Positions 1 through 6,695 of a stretch of 9,917 nt of DNA are shown here, piece after piece. Origin of the DNA: DASRHK01 sp035650495 (GTDB lineage: Bacteria; Pseudomonadota; Gammaproteobacteria; Nevskiales; Nevskiaceae). Position 1 is the first letter of the stretch. Each line of letters begins with the position of its first letter. Made by a program: the position numbers and the translations under genes. The DNA is taken from contig DASRHK010000176.1 in assembly GCA_035650495.1 (NCBI GenBank), forward strand, positions 1 to 9,917, in the 5' to 3' direction. A model generated the notes under the pieces. It was not told the origin of the DNA. It ran no database searches and was given only the letters and a program-made list of their open reading frames with translations.

Positions 1-244
1 TCGCCTTGGCGCCATCGTGCACGGCTTGCGTGACTGCGACCGTCATGCCGCGGTCCTTGAACGAGCCGGTCGGGTTCAAGCCCTCGAACTTGACGTAGAT
101 CTCGCCGCGGAACGCGATGTCGCGGGCGATGTTGTCCAGCCGGATCAGCGGCGTCGCGCCTTCGCAGAGCGAGATCGCGCGCGCTTCCAGCGACAGAGGC
201 AGACGGTCGCGGTACTTGTCGACGAGGCCGGTGTAAGGGGTCAC
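1..244 (-). CDS. thrC: Threonine synthase, N-terminal part (cut by window edge)
   Basis: Threonine synthase converts O-phosphohomoserine to threonine with pyridoxal phosphate (PLP), the last step of threonine synthesis in the cytosol. Only the first 81 codons are inside the window. They read as a typical ThrC N-terminus: YTGLVDKYRDRLP near residues 4-16, EGATPLIRL at 28-36, and the PLP-lysine motif NPTGSFKDRG at 57-66, where Lys63 is expected to bind the cofactor. The start is taken as GTG at 244, because an AGGA sequence lies six bases upstream and the homology begins right there. The GTG overlaps the TGA of the upstream glycosyltransferase-like gene (GTGA, 241-244), so translation is probably coupled. 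Together with hom and alaC this forms the threonine cluster. The family assignment is firm; the rest of the gene is not visible. Confidence 0.95.
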   Translation of the reverse strand, partial: MTPYTGLVDKYRDRLPLSLEARAISLCEGATPLIRLDNIARDIAFRGEIYVKFEGLNPTGSFKDRGMTVAVTQAVHDGAKA

Positions 245-1107
245 GGGCAATCCTGTGTGATGGTGCGAGAAGCGCCGTGCAGCGGATCCGGGATCAGCGG
301 GCGCAGGTAGGCCGACACCGGCCGCCGGGTCATCAGCTCGTAGCCGCGCTCGGCAATCGCCGCGCGCTCTTCGGGACGACCCAGGTACTCGGTGCAGCGA
401 TCGACGAGCTCTTCGTATCGCGCGAACACCACCCCGGGCGCGAATTGCATCTCCTCCGCCTGGTCCACGCCGGTCTCGGCGATCACGAACCGGCGGTTGC
501 TCAGCAGGTAGGTCACCCGCACCTGCTCGAAGATCTTGGCGTCGTAGATGTGCGAATTGAGCACGATGCGCGCCCGGGCGATCCAGGCATCGCGCGCCTG
601 GCCGTAGACGTTGAACAGCTGCTGCACGCGCACGCCGCGACGCTGCAGCTCGTCGTGAATCCTCTTGCGGCGCTCGTTGAAGCTGCCGTACATGAGGACG
701 TCGACGTCCTCCTCGCGAGGACCGATCCGCGACATCGCAGCCGCATGGCCGAGCGGCAGCTGCCGCACGCCCGTGATGCCGAGCCGTGCGAACTCGGCGA
801 TGTTCACCGCCGTGTAATCCCAGAGCTCGTAGCCGCGGAACAGCTCGAGCAGCTGCGGCGTCATCCAGCCCGACCCGGCCTGCTCCAGGTTGTAGAGCAC
901 CGAGCCCGGCGCGGGGCGATCGCTGCGGCGCGGAAGCAGGTTGGAGCCGAGCACGATCTGGCGGCGATCCGTGCGATCGAAGCGCGAAGTGATCTCCGAC
1001 TCGTGCCCCAGCTCCTGCAGGCCATGGTGGAGCGTCTCCGCCACCTCCCGGAATGCCTCGCTGTGCGGATAGTTCGGAAGCGTCACGATGCAGACGGAGA
1101 ATTTCAC
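241..1107 (-). CDS. Putative glycosyltransferase-like protein of unknown substrate
   Basis: This encodes 288 residues and probably starts at a GTG (1107). The protein looks cytosolic, with no signal peptide or membrane segment. The N-terminus (KFSVCIVTLP, then a helix, then GHESEI) resembles the first beta-alpha-beta unit of a GT-B Rossmann fold. The middle carries VDVLMYGSFNERRKR (about 135-149), resembling the start of the second GT-B domain. VLNSHIYDAKIFEQVRVTYL (182-201) followed by RRFVIAET resembles the region where GT-B enzymes of the GT1/CgeB-like group bind the donor nucleotide. The catalytic base and donor sugar cannot be read from the sequence. It sits 19 bases after hom and overlaps thrC by four bases, so it is very likely co-transcribed with them, although no role in threonine synthesis is known to me. 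It is a real gene judging by its tight packing; glycosyltransferase function is inference. Confidence 0.7.
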   Translation of the reverse strand: MKFSVCIVTLPNYPHSEAFREVAETLHHGLQELGHESEITSRFDRTDRRQIVLGSNLLPRRSDRPAPGSVLYNLEQAGSGWMTPQLLELFRGYELWDYTAVNIAEFARLGITGVRQLPLGHAAAMSRIGPREEDVDVLMYGSFNERRKRIHDELQRRGVRVQQLFNVYGQARDAWIARARIVLNSHIYDAKIFEQVRVTYLLSNRRFVIAETGVDQAEEMQFAPGVVFARYEELVDRCTEYLGRPEERAAIAERGYELMTRRPVSAYLRPLIPDPLHGASRTITQDCP

Positions 1108-1126
1108 GAGCGCCCGCGTCCGCCCG

Positions 1127-2437
1127 CTAGAAATGCTCGACGCGGATGCGCGACGCCTTCTCGCGCACGAACGACAGCGATTCGATCTTGGTCGCCGCGT
1201 CGTCGAAGCGCGCCTCGGGAATCACGTTGGTGATGATCGCCAGCGTCGCGTCGTCCTCGCCGCGCGGCTCGCGCTGGAGGATCGCTTCGACGCTGATCTC
1301 GTGCTGGGCGAGGATCGACGTGATCTTCGAGAGCACGCCGGGCTCGTCGGCGACGCGCACGCGGAAATAGAACGCGCTCTCGATGTCGGTGATCGGCACC
1401 ACCGGCAGCTCGCGCACCGATTCGGGCCGGAACGCGAGCGGCGGCACGAAGCTGTCGGCATTCGCCGTGAGCAGGCGCACGACGTCGACGAGATCGGCGG
1501 CGACGGCAGACGCAGTCGCATCGCCGCCGGCGCCGCGGCCATAGAAGCCGACCTGTCCGACCGCGTTGCCCGTCAGCAGCACGGAGTTGAGCACGCCGTC
1601 GACCTTGGCGAGCAGCCGATCCTCGGGGATCAGCGTCGGATGCACGCGCAGCTCGACGCCGGCGGCCGAGCGCTTCGCGATCCCGAGCAGCTTGATGCGA
1701 TAGCCGAGGCTCTGCGCGATCTGCAGATCCTGCGGCGTGACCTTGGTGATGCCTTCGCGCGCGACCGACTTGAACGACAGCGGCATGCCGAACGCGATCG
1801 ACGCGAGGATGGTCAGCTTGTGCGCGGCGTCGACGCCCTCGACGTCGAAGGTCGGATCGGCTTCGGCGTAGCCGAGACGCTGCGCGTCGAGCAGAGCGTC
1901 GATGAAGCCCTGGCCGCGCGCCGCCATCTGCGTGAGGATGTAATTGCAGGTGCCGTTGATGATGCCGGCGACGCCGTCGATGCGATTGCCCGCCATGCCC
2001 TCGCGGATCGCCTTGATGATCGGGATGCCGCCGGCGACCGCGGCCTCGAAGCCGACGATGACGTTCTTCGCGCGCGCGGCGTCGAAGATCTCGTTGCCCT
2101 GCTCGGCCAGCAGGGCCTTGTTCGCGGTGACGACGTGCTTGCCGCGATTGACCGCGGCGAGGATCAATTCGCGCGCGGGCGAGGCGCCGCCGATCAGCTC
2201 GATGACGACGTCGACGTCGGCGTCGCGCGCGATGAAGGTGGGATCGCTGACGACGGTGATGCCGTTGAGGTCGCACTCGCGACGGCGCTTCAGGTCGCGC
2301 GCGCTCGCGTGCGTGATCACGATCGGGCGACCTGCGCGCCGCGCGATCTCTTCGGCATTGCTCTTGAGCAGGCGCACGACACCCTGCCCGACCGCGCCGA
2401 GCCCGATGAGCCCGACCTTGACCGGAGCGACGCTCAT
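1127..2437 (-). CDS. hom: Homoserine dehydrogenase with C-terminal ACT domain
   Basis: It reduces aspartate-4-semialdehyde to homoserine with NAD(P)H, the branch point to threonine and methionine. The product is 436 residues, the usual length of the monofunctional enzyme. Domains in order are an NAD(P)-binding Rossmann fold with GLGAVGQGV (12-20) and TANKALL (104-110), a catalytic domain with GGIPIIKAIREG (136-147), INGTCNYILT (160-169) and GVDAAHK (201-207), and a C-terminal ACT domain (about 357-430). Asp203 and Lys207 correspond to the proposed catalytic pair of this family. The ACT domain is the usual site of feedback inhibition by threonine. The ATG start (2437) overlaps the TGA of alaC as ATGA, and the reading frame extends upstream only as a shadow of alaC. 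No threonine/isoleucine-rich leader peptide is visible, so thr-type attenuation as in E. coli is not apparent. Confidence 0.97.
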   Translation of the reverse strand: MSVAPVKVGLIGLGAVGQGVVRLLKSNAEEIARRAGRPIVITHASARDLKRRRECDLNGITVVSDPTFIARDADVDVVIELIGGASPARELILAAVNRGKHVVTANKALLAEQGNEIFDAARAKNVIVGFEAAVAGGIPIIKAIREGMAGNRIDGVAGIINGTCNYILTQMAARGQGFIDALLDAQRLGYAEADPTFDVEGVDAAHKLTILASIAFGMPLSFKSVAREGITKVTPQDLQIAQSLGYRIKLLGIAKRSAAGVELRVHPTLIPEDRLLAKVDGVLNSVLLTGNAVGQVGFYGRGAGGDATASAVAADLVDVVRLLTANADSFVPPLAFRPESVRELPVVPITDIESAFYFRVRVADEPGVLSKITSILAQHEISVEAILQREPRGEDDATLAIITNVIPEARFDDAATKIESLSFVREKASRIRVEHF

Positions 2438-3666
2438 GCCGACTTGAGGACTTTCTTGATGCCGCGGACCGCCTGGCGCGTGCGGTGCTCGTTCTCGATC
2501 AGCGCGAAGCGCACGTGATCGTCGCCGTACTCGCCGAAGCCGATGCCCGGCGACACCGCGACCTTCGCTTCCGCCAGCAGCTTCTTCGAGAACTCGATCG
2601 AGCCCATCGCGCGGAATTTCTCGGGGATCTGCGCCCACACGAACATCGTGGCCTTCGGCTTCGTCACCGGCCAGCCGGCCTTGTTCAGGCCATCGCAGAG
2701 CACGTCGCGACGGCTCTTGTACATCTCGCAGATCTCCGACACGCAGTCCTGCGGACCCTCGAGCGCCGCGATCGCGGCGACCTGGATCGGCGTGAACATG
2801 CCGTAGTCGAGATACGACTTGATGCGCGCGAGCGCGGCGACCAGCGTCGGATTGCCGACCATGAAGCCGACGCGCCAGCCCGGCATGTTGTACGACTTCG
2901 ACAGCGTGAAGAACTCGACCGCGACGTCCTTCGCGCCTTTCACCTGCATGATCGACGGCGCCTTGTAGCCGTCGAACACGATGTCGGCGTAGGCGAGATC
3001 GTGCACGAGCCACATCTCGTTCTCCTTGCACAGCGCGACGGCTTTCTCGAAGAAATCGAGCTCGACGCATTCCGTGGTCGGATTGCACGGGAAATTGAGG
3101 ATCAGCATCTTCGGACGCGGCGTCGTTTCCTTGATCGCCTTCTGCAGCTCGTCGAAGAAGTCGACGCCGGGCGTCATGCGCACCTGGCGCACGTCCGCGC
3201 CCGCGAGCACGACGCCGTACGGATGGATCGGATACGCCGGCGACGGCACCAGCACGGTGTCGCCGGGCGCGAGCGTTGCGAAGGCCAGATGCGCGAGGCC
3301 TTCCTTCGATCCGATCGACGCGATGACTTCCGTGTCCATGTCGAGCGTCACCGCGTAACGCTGCTTGTACCAGTTCGCCATCGCGCGGCGCAGGCGCGGA
3401 ATGCCCTTGGACACGGAGTAGCGATGCGCGTGCGTGGTGCCTTCGCGCTGGGCGACCTCGACGAGCTTGTCGACGATGTGCTTCGGCGTCGGCTGATCGG
3501 GATTGCCCATGCCGAAGTCGATGATGTCCTCGCCGCGAGCTCGGGCTGCCTTCTTCAGATCGCCGACGATGTTGAACACGTACGGCGGCAGACGCGCGAT
3601 GCGCGGGAAGACAGCCTTCGGGCCCGGCTTGGTGATGGACACGGCGACTTTCGGTTCGGACGTCAT
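2434..3666 (-). CDS. alaC: Glutamate-pyruvate aminotransferase AlaC (class I/II)
   Basis: A PLP-dependent aminotransferase of fold type I that makes alanine from pyruvate and glutamate. The 410 residues align closely over their length with E. coli AlaC (YfdZ) as I recall it: RLPPYVFNI (25-33), IDFGMGNPD (49-57), GSKEGLAHL (119-127), CNPTTECVELDFFEK (194-208), VHDLAYADI (221-229), then TLSKSYNMPGWRVGFM (254-269) with PLP-binding Lys257. Asn195, Asp223 and Arg386 are the expected cofactor and substrate-carboxylate residues. It is the first gene of the alaC-hom-(GT)-thrC cluster, and its TGA overlaps the hom ATG. The ATG at 3666 lies only 32 bases after the preceding permease gene and has no Shine-Dalgarno sequence, but a TAGAAT box sits nine bases before it. 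Betaproteobacterial genomes often call this gene simply 'alanine transaminase' ahead of hom. Confidence 0.95.
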   Translation of the reverse strand: MTSEPKVAVSITKPGPKAVFPRIARLPPYVFNIVGDLKKAARARGEDIIDFGMGNPDQPTPKHIVDKLVEVAQREGTTHAHRYSVSKGIPRLRRAMANWYKQRYAVTLDMDTEVIASIGSKEGLAHLAFATLAPGDTVLVPSPAYPIHPYGVVLAGADVRQVRMTPGVDFFDELQKAIKETTPRPKMLILNFPCNPTTECVELDFFEKAVALCKENEMWLVHDLAYADIVFDGYKAPSIMQVKGAKDVAVEFFTLSKSYNMPGWRVGFMVGNPTLVAALARIKSYLDYGMFTPIQVAAIAALEGPQDCVSEICEMYKSRRDVLCDGLNKAGWPVTKPKATMFVWAQIPEKFRAMGSIEFSKKLLAEAKVAVSPGIGFGEYGDDHVRFALIENEHRTRQAVRGIKKVLKSA

Positions 3667-3675
3667 GGGACGCGG

Positions 3676-3701
3676 ATTCTACCGCACTGCACCAATGCTC
3701 A
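3676..3701 (-). promoter_or_regulatory. Candidate sigma-70 promoter of alaC-hom-thrC
   Basis: On the minus strand a TAGAAT box (3676-3681, five of six bases of the -10 consensus) follows TTGAGC (3697-3702, four of six of the -35 consensus) with a short 15-base spacer. The -35-like hexamer overlaps the stop codon of the upstream permease gene. If used, transcription would start about two to three bases before the alaC ATG, giving a nearly leaderless mRNA, which fits the absence of a Shine-Dalgarno sequence. This is read by eye; the short spacer lowers confidence. Confidence 0.35.
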
Positions 3702-4859
3702 ATCGAGCGTTCTGCGGAACCTGCGCACGCCGATGAACAGCACGATCACGGTGAACACGAGCATCGGCCAGACGTTCGGCCACACGGCCGACGCGCCGAG
3801 ACCCTTGAGCACGATGCCGCGCACGATGCGCAGGAAGTGCGTGATCGGCAGGATCTCGCCGAGCACCTGCGCCCACTGCGGCATGCCGCGGAACGGGAAC
3901 ATGAAGCCCGAGAGCAGCATGCAAGGCAGGAAGAAGAACAGGCCCATCTGCATCGCCTGCGTCTGGTTGCGCGCGATGGTCGAGAACGTCACGCCGATCG
4001 TGAGGTTGGCGAGGATGAAGGCAAAGATGCAAATGAGCAGCAGCGCGTAGCTACCGACCATCGGCACGCCGAACGCGAGGTGCCCCAGCGCCATGACCAC
4101 GGCAACCTGGATGTAGCCGACGAGGATGAAGGGCACGATCTTGCCGACCATCACCTCGAGCGGCCGCACCGGCATCGCCAGCAGGTTCTCCATCGTGCCG
4201 CGCTCGAGCTCGCGCGTGATGCCCAGCGAGGTCGAGATGATCATCGTCATGGTCAGGATGACGCCGAGCAATCCGGGCACGATGTTGTAGCGCGTGATGC
4301 CTTCGGGGTTGTAGCGACGCTGCACGCGCATCTCGACAGCGGCGGGCTCCTGCGCAAGCGGCGCCAGCGGCCCGCGCAGATCGTGTTGAAGCGCGCCACT
4401 CGCGAGCTGCTGCACGGCAGACAGTGCGTTGCCTGCCGCGGCAGGATCGCTGGCGTCGGCTTCGATCAGCAACGCGGGACGATCGCCGTGCACGAGGCGT
4501 CGCGAGAAGTCGGACGGGATCTGCAGGATGAACTGCACTTCGCCCAGCTCCATCAAGCGGCCGGCCTCAGCGTCGGTGGCATTCGGCGCGACGACGACAA
4601 AGTAGCCGGTGTTCTGCAGCGCGGCCGTGATGCTGCGCGTGAAGGTGCTCGATTCGGCGGAGACGATCGCCATCGGCAGGTGCTTGGGATCGGTGTTGAT
4701 CGCGTAGCCGAACAGCGTCAGCTGGATCAACGGCACGCCGATCATCATCGCGAAGGTGAGCCGGTCGCGCTTCATCTGCACGAATTCCTTGCGCGCGACC
4801 GCGACGAAGCGCGCCCAGGAGAATCCGTCGAGATGGAAGCGGCTCACTGGCCCACTCAT
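3699..4859 (-). CDS. ABC-2 type transporter permease (YhhJ/YbhR-like)
   Basis: Inner-membrane subunit of an ABC exporter. The 386-residue product has the ABC-2 layout: a cytosolic N-terminus, membrane segment 1 (about 34-54), a large periplasmic domain (about 55-190), then five segments near 192-214, 241-263, 271-293, 303-323 and 359-378. Family motifs include RDRLTFAMMIGVPLIQL (31-47) and ELERGTMENLLAMPVRPLE (217-235), the cytosolic coupling region. The ATG at 4859 is chosen because AGGA lies nine bases upstream and it overlaps the ATPase stop as ATGA; the frame upstream is only a shadow of the ATPase gene. It presumably dimerises with a second copy of itself, since no second permease is encoded nearby, whereas E. 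coli YbhFSR has two. The substrate cannot be read from the sequence; relatives export drugs, cations or other small molecules. Confidence 0.92.
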   Translation of the reverse strand: MSGPVSRFHLDGFSWARFVAVARKEFVQMKRDRLTFAMMIGVPLIQLTLFGYAINTDPKHLPMAIVSAESSTFTRSITAALQNTGYFVVVAPNATDAEAGRLMELGEVQFILQIPSDFSRRLVHGDRPALLIEADASDPAAAGNALSAVQQLASGALQHDLRGPLAPLAQEPAAVEMRVQRRYNPEGITRYNIVPGLLGVILTMTMIISTSLGITRELERGTMENLLAMPVRPLEVMVGKIVPFILVGYIQVAVVMALGHLAFGVPMVGSYALLLICIFAFILANLTIGVTFSTIARNQTQAMQMGLFFFLPCMLLSGFMFPFRGMPQWAQVLGEILPITHFLRIVRGIVLKGLGASAVWPNVWPMLVFTVIVLFIGVRRFRRTLD

Positions 4860-5779
4860 TGGTAGTTGTCCTGCGCCTGATGCAGCAGGTGGATGAACAC
4901 GTCCTCGAGGCGCGGCTCGTCGCGCGACCACTGCAATCCGACGCGGTTGAAGAACGGCTTGAGCTCTTCCTCCAGCGCTTTTCCATCCGGACCGCTGACG
5001 TGCATCGCATTGCCGAACGGCACGACCTGCTCCGCGGCAGAGAGCTTGTGCAGCTCTTCGGTCAGCTCGTGCAGGCCGTGGCCGCTGACGGTCCAGGTCG
5101 ACAGCTTCGACGCCGCGACCAGCTCGTTCGGCGTTCCCTGCGCGAGCAATTTTCCGTAGGCGATGTAAGCGAGACGGTGACAGCGCTCCGCCTCGTCCAT
5201 GTAATGCGTCGACACCATGATGGTGATGCCGGCGCTCGCGAGCCGATGCAGCTCTTCCCAGAAATCGCGGCGGGCCTTGGGGTCGACGCCCGCGGTCGGC
5301 TCGTCGAGCAGCAGGAGCTTCGGCTCGTGCATCAAGCAGGCGGCGAGCGCGAGGCGTTGCTTCCAGCCGCCGGAGAGCTGTCCCGCGAGCTGCGTCTCGC
5401 GCTGCTTCAAGCCCAGGTGATCGAGGGATTCGCTCACGCGCTGCTCGATGCGATCCATCTCGTAGATGCGCGCGACGAACTCGAGATTCTCGCGGATCGA
5501 CAGGTCTTCCCAGAACGAGAAACGCTGCGTCATGTAGCCGACTTCGCGCTTGATCTTCTGCGCGTCGCGGATCACGTCGTAGCCGATGCAGGTGCCCTCG
5601 CCCGCGTCGGGTGTGAGCAATCCGCAGAGCATGCGGATCGACGTCGTCTTGCCGCTGCCATTCGGGCCGAGGAAGCCGAAGATCTCGCCCCGATTGACGG
5701 TGAGCGCGAGGTGATCGACGACGGTCTTGCCGCTGAAGGCCTTGGTGAGCCCGCGCACCTCGATGACCGCTTCGCTCAC
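4856..5779 (-). CDS. ABC transporter ATP-binding protein (DrrA/YbhF type)
   Basis: Cytosolic ATPase that powers the adjacent permease. The product is 307 residues with a single nucleotide-binding domain: Walker A GPNGSGKTT (38-46), Q-loop Gln85, signature LSGGW (135-139), Walker B LLLLDE (155-160), D-loop AGVD (163-166) and the switch His192 in STHYMDEAE. The signature has W instead of Q at its end, as is common in this exporter subgroup. The C-terminal 90 residues form the accessory domain typical of DrrA-like proteins. E. coli YbhF and YhiH have two such ATPase domains or a fusion, so this is the compact version. The start is taken as GTG at 5779, because the family homology begins at SEAVIEVRGL, a GAGG lies upstream, and the GTG overlaps the adaptor's stop as GTGA. 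An upstream ATG at 5968 would only add shadow sequence of hlyD. Confidence 0.94.
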   Translation of the reverse strand: MSEAVIEVRGLTKAFSGKTVVDHLALTVNRGEIFGFLGPNGSGKTTSIRMLCGLLTPDAGEGTCIGYDVIRDAQKIKREVGYMTQRFSFWEDLSIRENLEFVARIYEMDRIEQRVSESLDHLGLKQRETQLAGQLSGGWKQRLALAACLMHEPKLLLLDEPTAGVDPKARRDFWEELHRLASAGITIMVSTHYMDEAERCHRLAYIAYGKLLAQGTPNELVAASKLSTWTVSGHGLHELTEELHKLSAAEQVVPFGNAMHVSGPDGKALEEELKPFFNRVGLQWSRDEPRLEDVFIHLLHQAQDNYQ

Positions 5780-6567
5780 TTTGGCAGCCGCACCTCGACG
5801 GGCTGGCCGGGCTTGAGCTTGCCCGCGTCGCTCTCGCCCGGCCAGGCTTCGACGAGGAACACCAGCTTCTGCCGCGCCGAGTCGCTGTAGATCACCGGCG
5901 GGGTGTACTCGGCTTGCGGCGCGATGAAGCGGACCGTCGCTGCGAAATCCGAAGCACAGCCGTCGCAATGCACGCTCACACTCGTGCCGACCTTGACGCG
6001 CTCGAGCTCGGCTTGCGGAACGAAGAAGCGCAGCTTGCGATTCTGTGGCGGCAGAAGCGAGAGCACCGGCGCACCGGCGGCAACCTGCTCGCCGATCCGG
6101 TAGTAGACGTCCTCGACGACGCCCACGGCGGGCGCTGTCACGGTCTTCTGCGAAAGCACCCAGCGCGACTGATCGAGCTGCGCCTGGATCTCCTCGACGC
6201 GAGCGCGCGTCGTCTCGGTCTGCGTGCGCGCCATGTCGAGCTGCTGGATGCTCGACAAGCCTTGCTTGCGCATGTCCTCCTGGCGCTTCAGATCCCGCTG
6301 CGCCAGATCGAGCTGCGACTGCGCTTGATTCAGTCTGTGCTCGCCTTCGTCGACGGCCGCTTTCTCACGCTCCTGCTCGAGCGCGAACAGCGGCTGTCCC
6401 TGCGAGATCTCCTGTCCGCGCTGCGCTTGCAGCGAAGCGAGCTGCCCCGCGACCGGCGCGGCGACGTGAACCGATTCGCCCTCGACGTAGCCGAGCCACG
6501 AGCCCGATTTCTCACTGCTGCATGCGGCGAGCAGCGCCGCCCCGATCAGCGCGAAATATTTCCCCAT
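5776..6567 (-). CDS. HlyD-family periplasmic adaptor, predicted lipoprotein
   Basis: Membrane-fusion adaptor that would link the ABC exporter to an outer-membrane channel. The 263 residues begin with a short signal peptide and a lipobox LLAAC, so Cys16 is the predicted lipid-modified residue. Two half-lipoyl motifs (about 31-65 and 143-172) flank an alpha-helical hairpin (about 66-140, rich in Gln, Glu and Arg). A beta-barrel part follows (about 178-262) with FIAPQAEYTPP (214-224), a hallmark of the YbhG/YhiI group. It is shorter than YbhG or YhiI of E. coli, mainly because the hairpin is short. An unusual CDGC (201-204) lies in the barrel. The gene opens the exporter operon, directly behind the rplS terminator; its stop overlaps the ATPase start. 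There is no Shine-Dalgarno sequence before the ATG. The substrate is unknown. Confidence 0.9.
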   Translation of the reverse strand: MGKYFALIGAALLAACSSEKSGSWLGYVEGESVHVAAPVAGQLASLQAQRGQEISQGQPLFALEQEREKAAVDEGEHRLNQAQSQLDLAQRDLKRQEDMRKQGLSSIQQLDMARTQTETTRARVEEIQAQLDQSRWVLSQKTVTAPAVGVVEDVYYRIGEQVAAGAPVLSLLPPQNRKLRFFVPQAELERVKVGTSVSVHCDGCASDFAATVRFIAPQAEYTPPVIYSDSARQKLVFLVEAWPGESDAGKLKPGQPVEVRLPK

Positions 6568-6591
6568 GACGCGAATCTTAGCCCGTACAAG

Positions 6592-6620
6592 CGAAAAGCC
6601 GCGTTTAACGCGGCTTTTCG
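6592..6620 (-). terminator. Intrinsic terminator of the rpsP-rplS operon
   Basis: A perfect 12-base inverted repeat (6592-6603 with 6609-6620) encloses a five-base loop. On the minus strand the stem has a GC core (GCCGCG/CGCGGC) flanked by A-rich 5' and T-rich 3' sides, so the TTTT run is part of the stem end. It lies about 75 bases after the rplS stop and before hlyD. Because of its symmetry it could also act on plus-strand transcripts. Confidence 0.85.
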
Positions 6621-6633
6621 TAAGACAGCGGAC

Positions 6634-6687
6634 GGCGCGTTGAGCCGACTTCGTTTTTCGATTTTACGAAGTGGGCTCGAACGCGCC
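6634..6687 (-). other. Long imperfect hairpin after rplS
   Basis: Arms 6634-6654 and 6666-6687 pair in three blocks (8, 5 and 7 pairs) separated by one bulged G (6679) and one G-G mismatch (6647/6673), with an 11-base A/T-rich loop (6655-6665). It begins nine bases after the rplS stop. No T-run follows on the minus strand, so it does not look like a classical terminator. It may protect the mRNA 3' end, act as a processing site, or be a relic of a repeat. The pairing is seen directly; the function is not known. Confidence 0.7.
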
Positions 6688-6695
6688 AATCGAAG

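Noticed and set aside
1088..2518. Open reading frame of 476 codons on the plus strand opposite hom
   Set aside because: It is rich in Arg, Asp, Ala and His with no recognisable domain, and lies antisense to a clear hom gene. Long antisense frames are expected in GC-rich coding DNA.
2438..3088. N-terminal extension of hom into the alaC region
   Set aside because: The added residues are a frame-shifted shadow of alaC. The Rossmann motif begins right after the ATG at 2437, which forms an ATGA overlap.
3667..3698. Possible thr-type attenuator or leader peptide ahead of the amino acid genes
   Set aside because: The gap is only 32 bases and holds no Thr/Ile-rich small frame or terminator hairpin.
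2485..4050. Open reading frame of 521 codons on the plus strand opposite alaC and the permease
   Set aside because: It spans two real minus-strand genes and their intergenic gap, has Arg/His/Asp-rich shadow composition and no motif.
5780..5968. N-terminal extension of the ATPase gene to an upstream ATG
   Set aside because: The extension is Arg-rich shadow sequence of hlyD. Family homology starts at the GTG at 5779.
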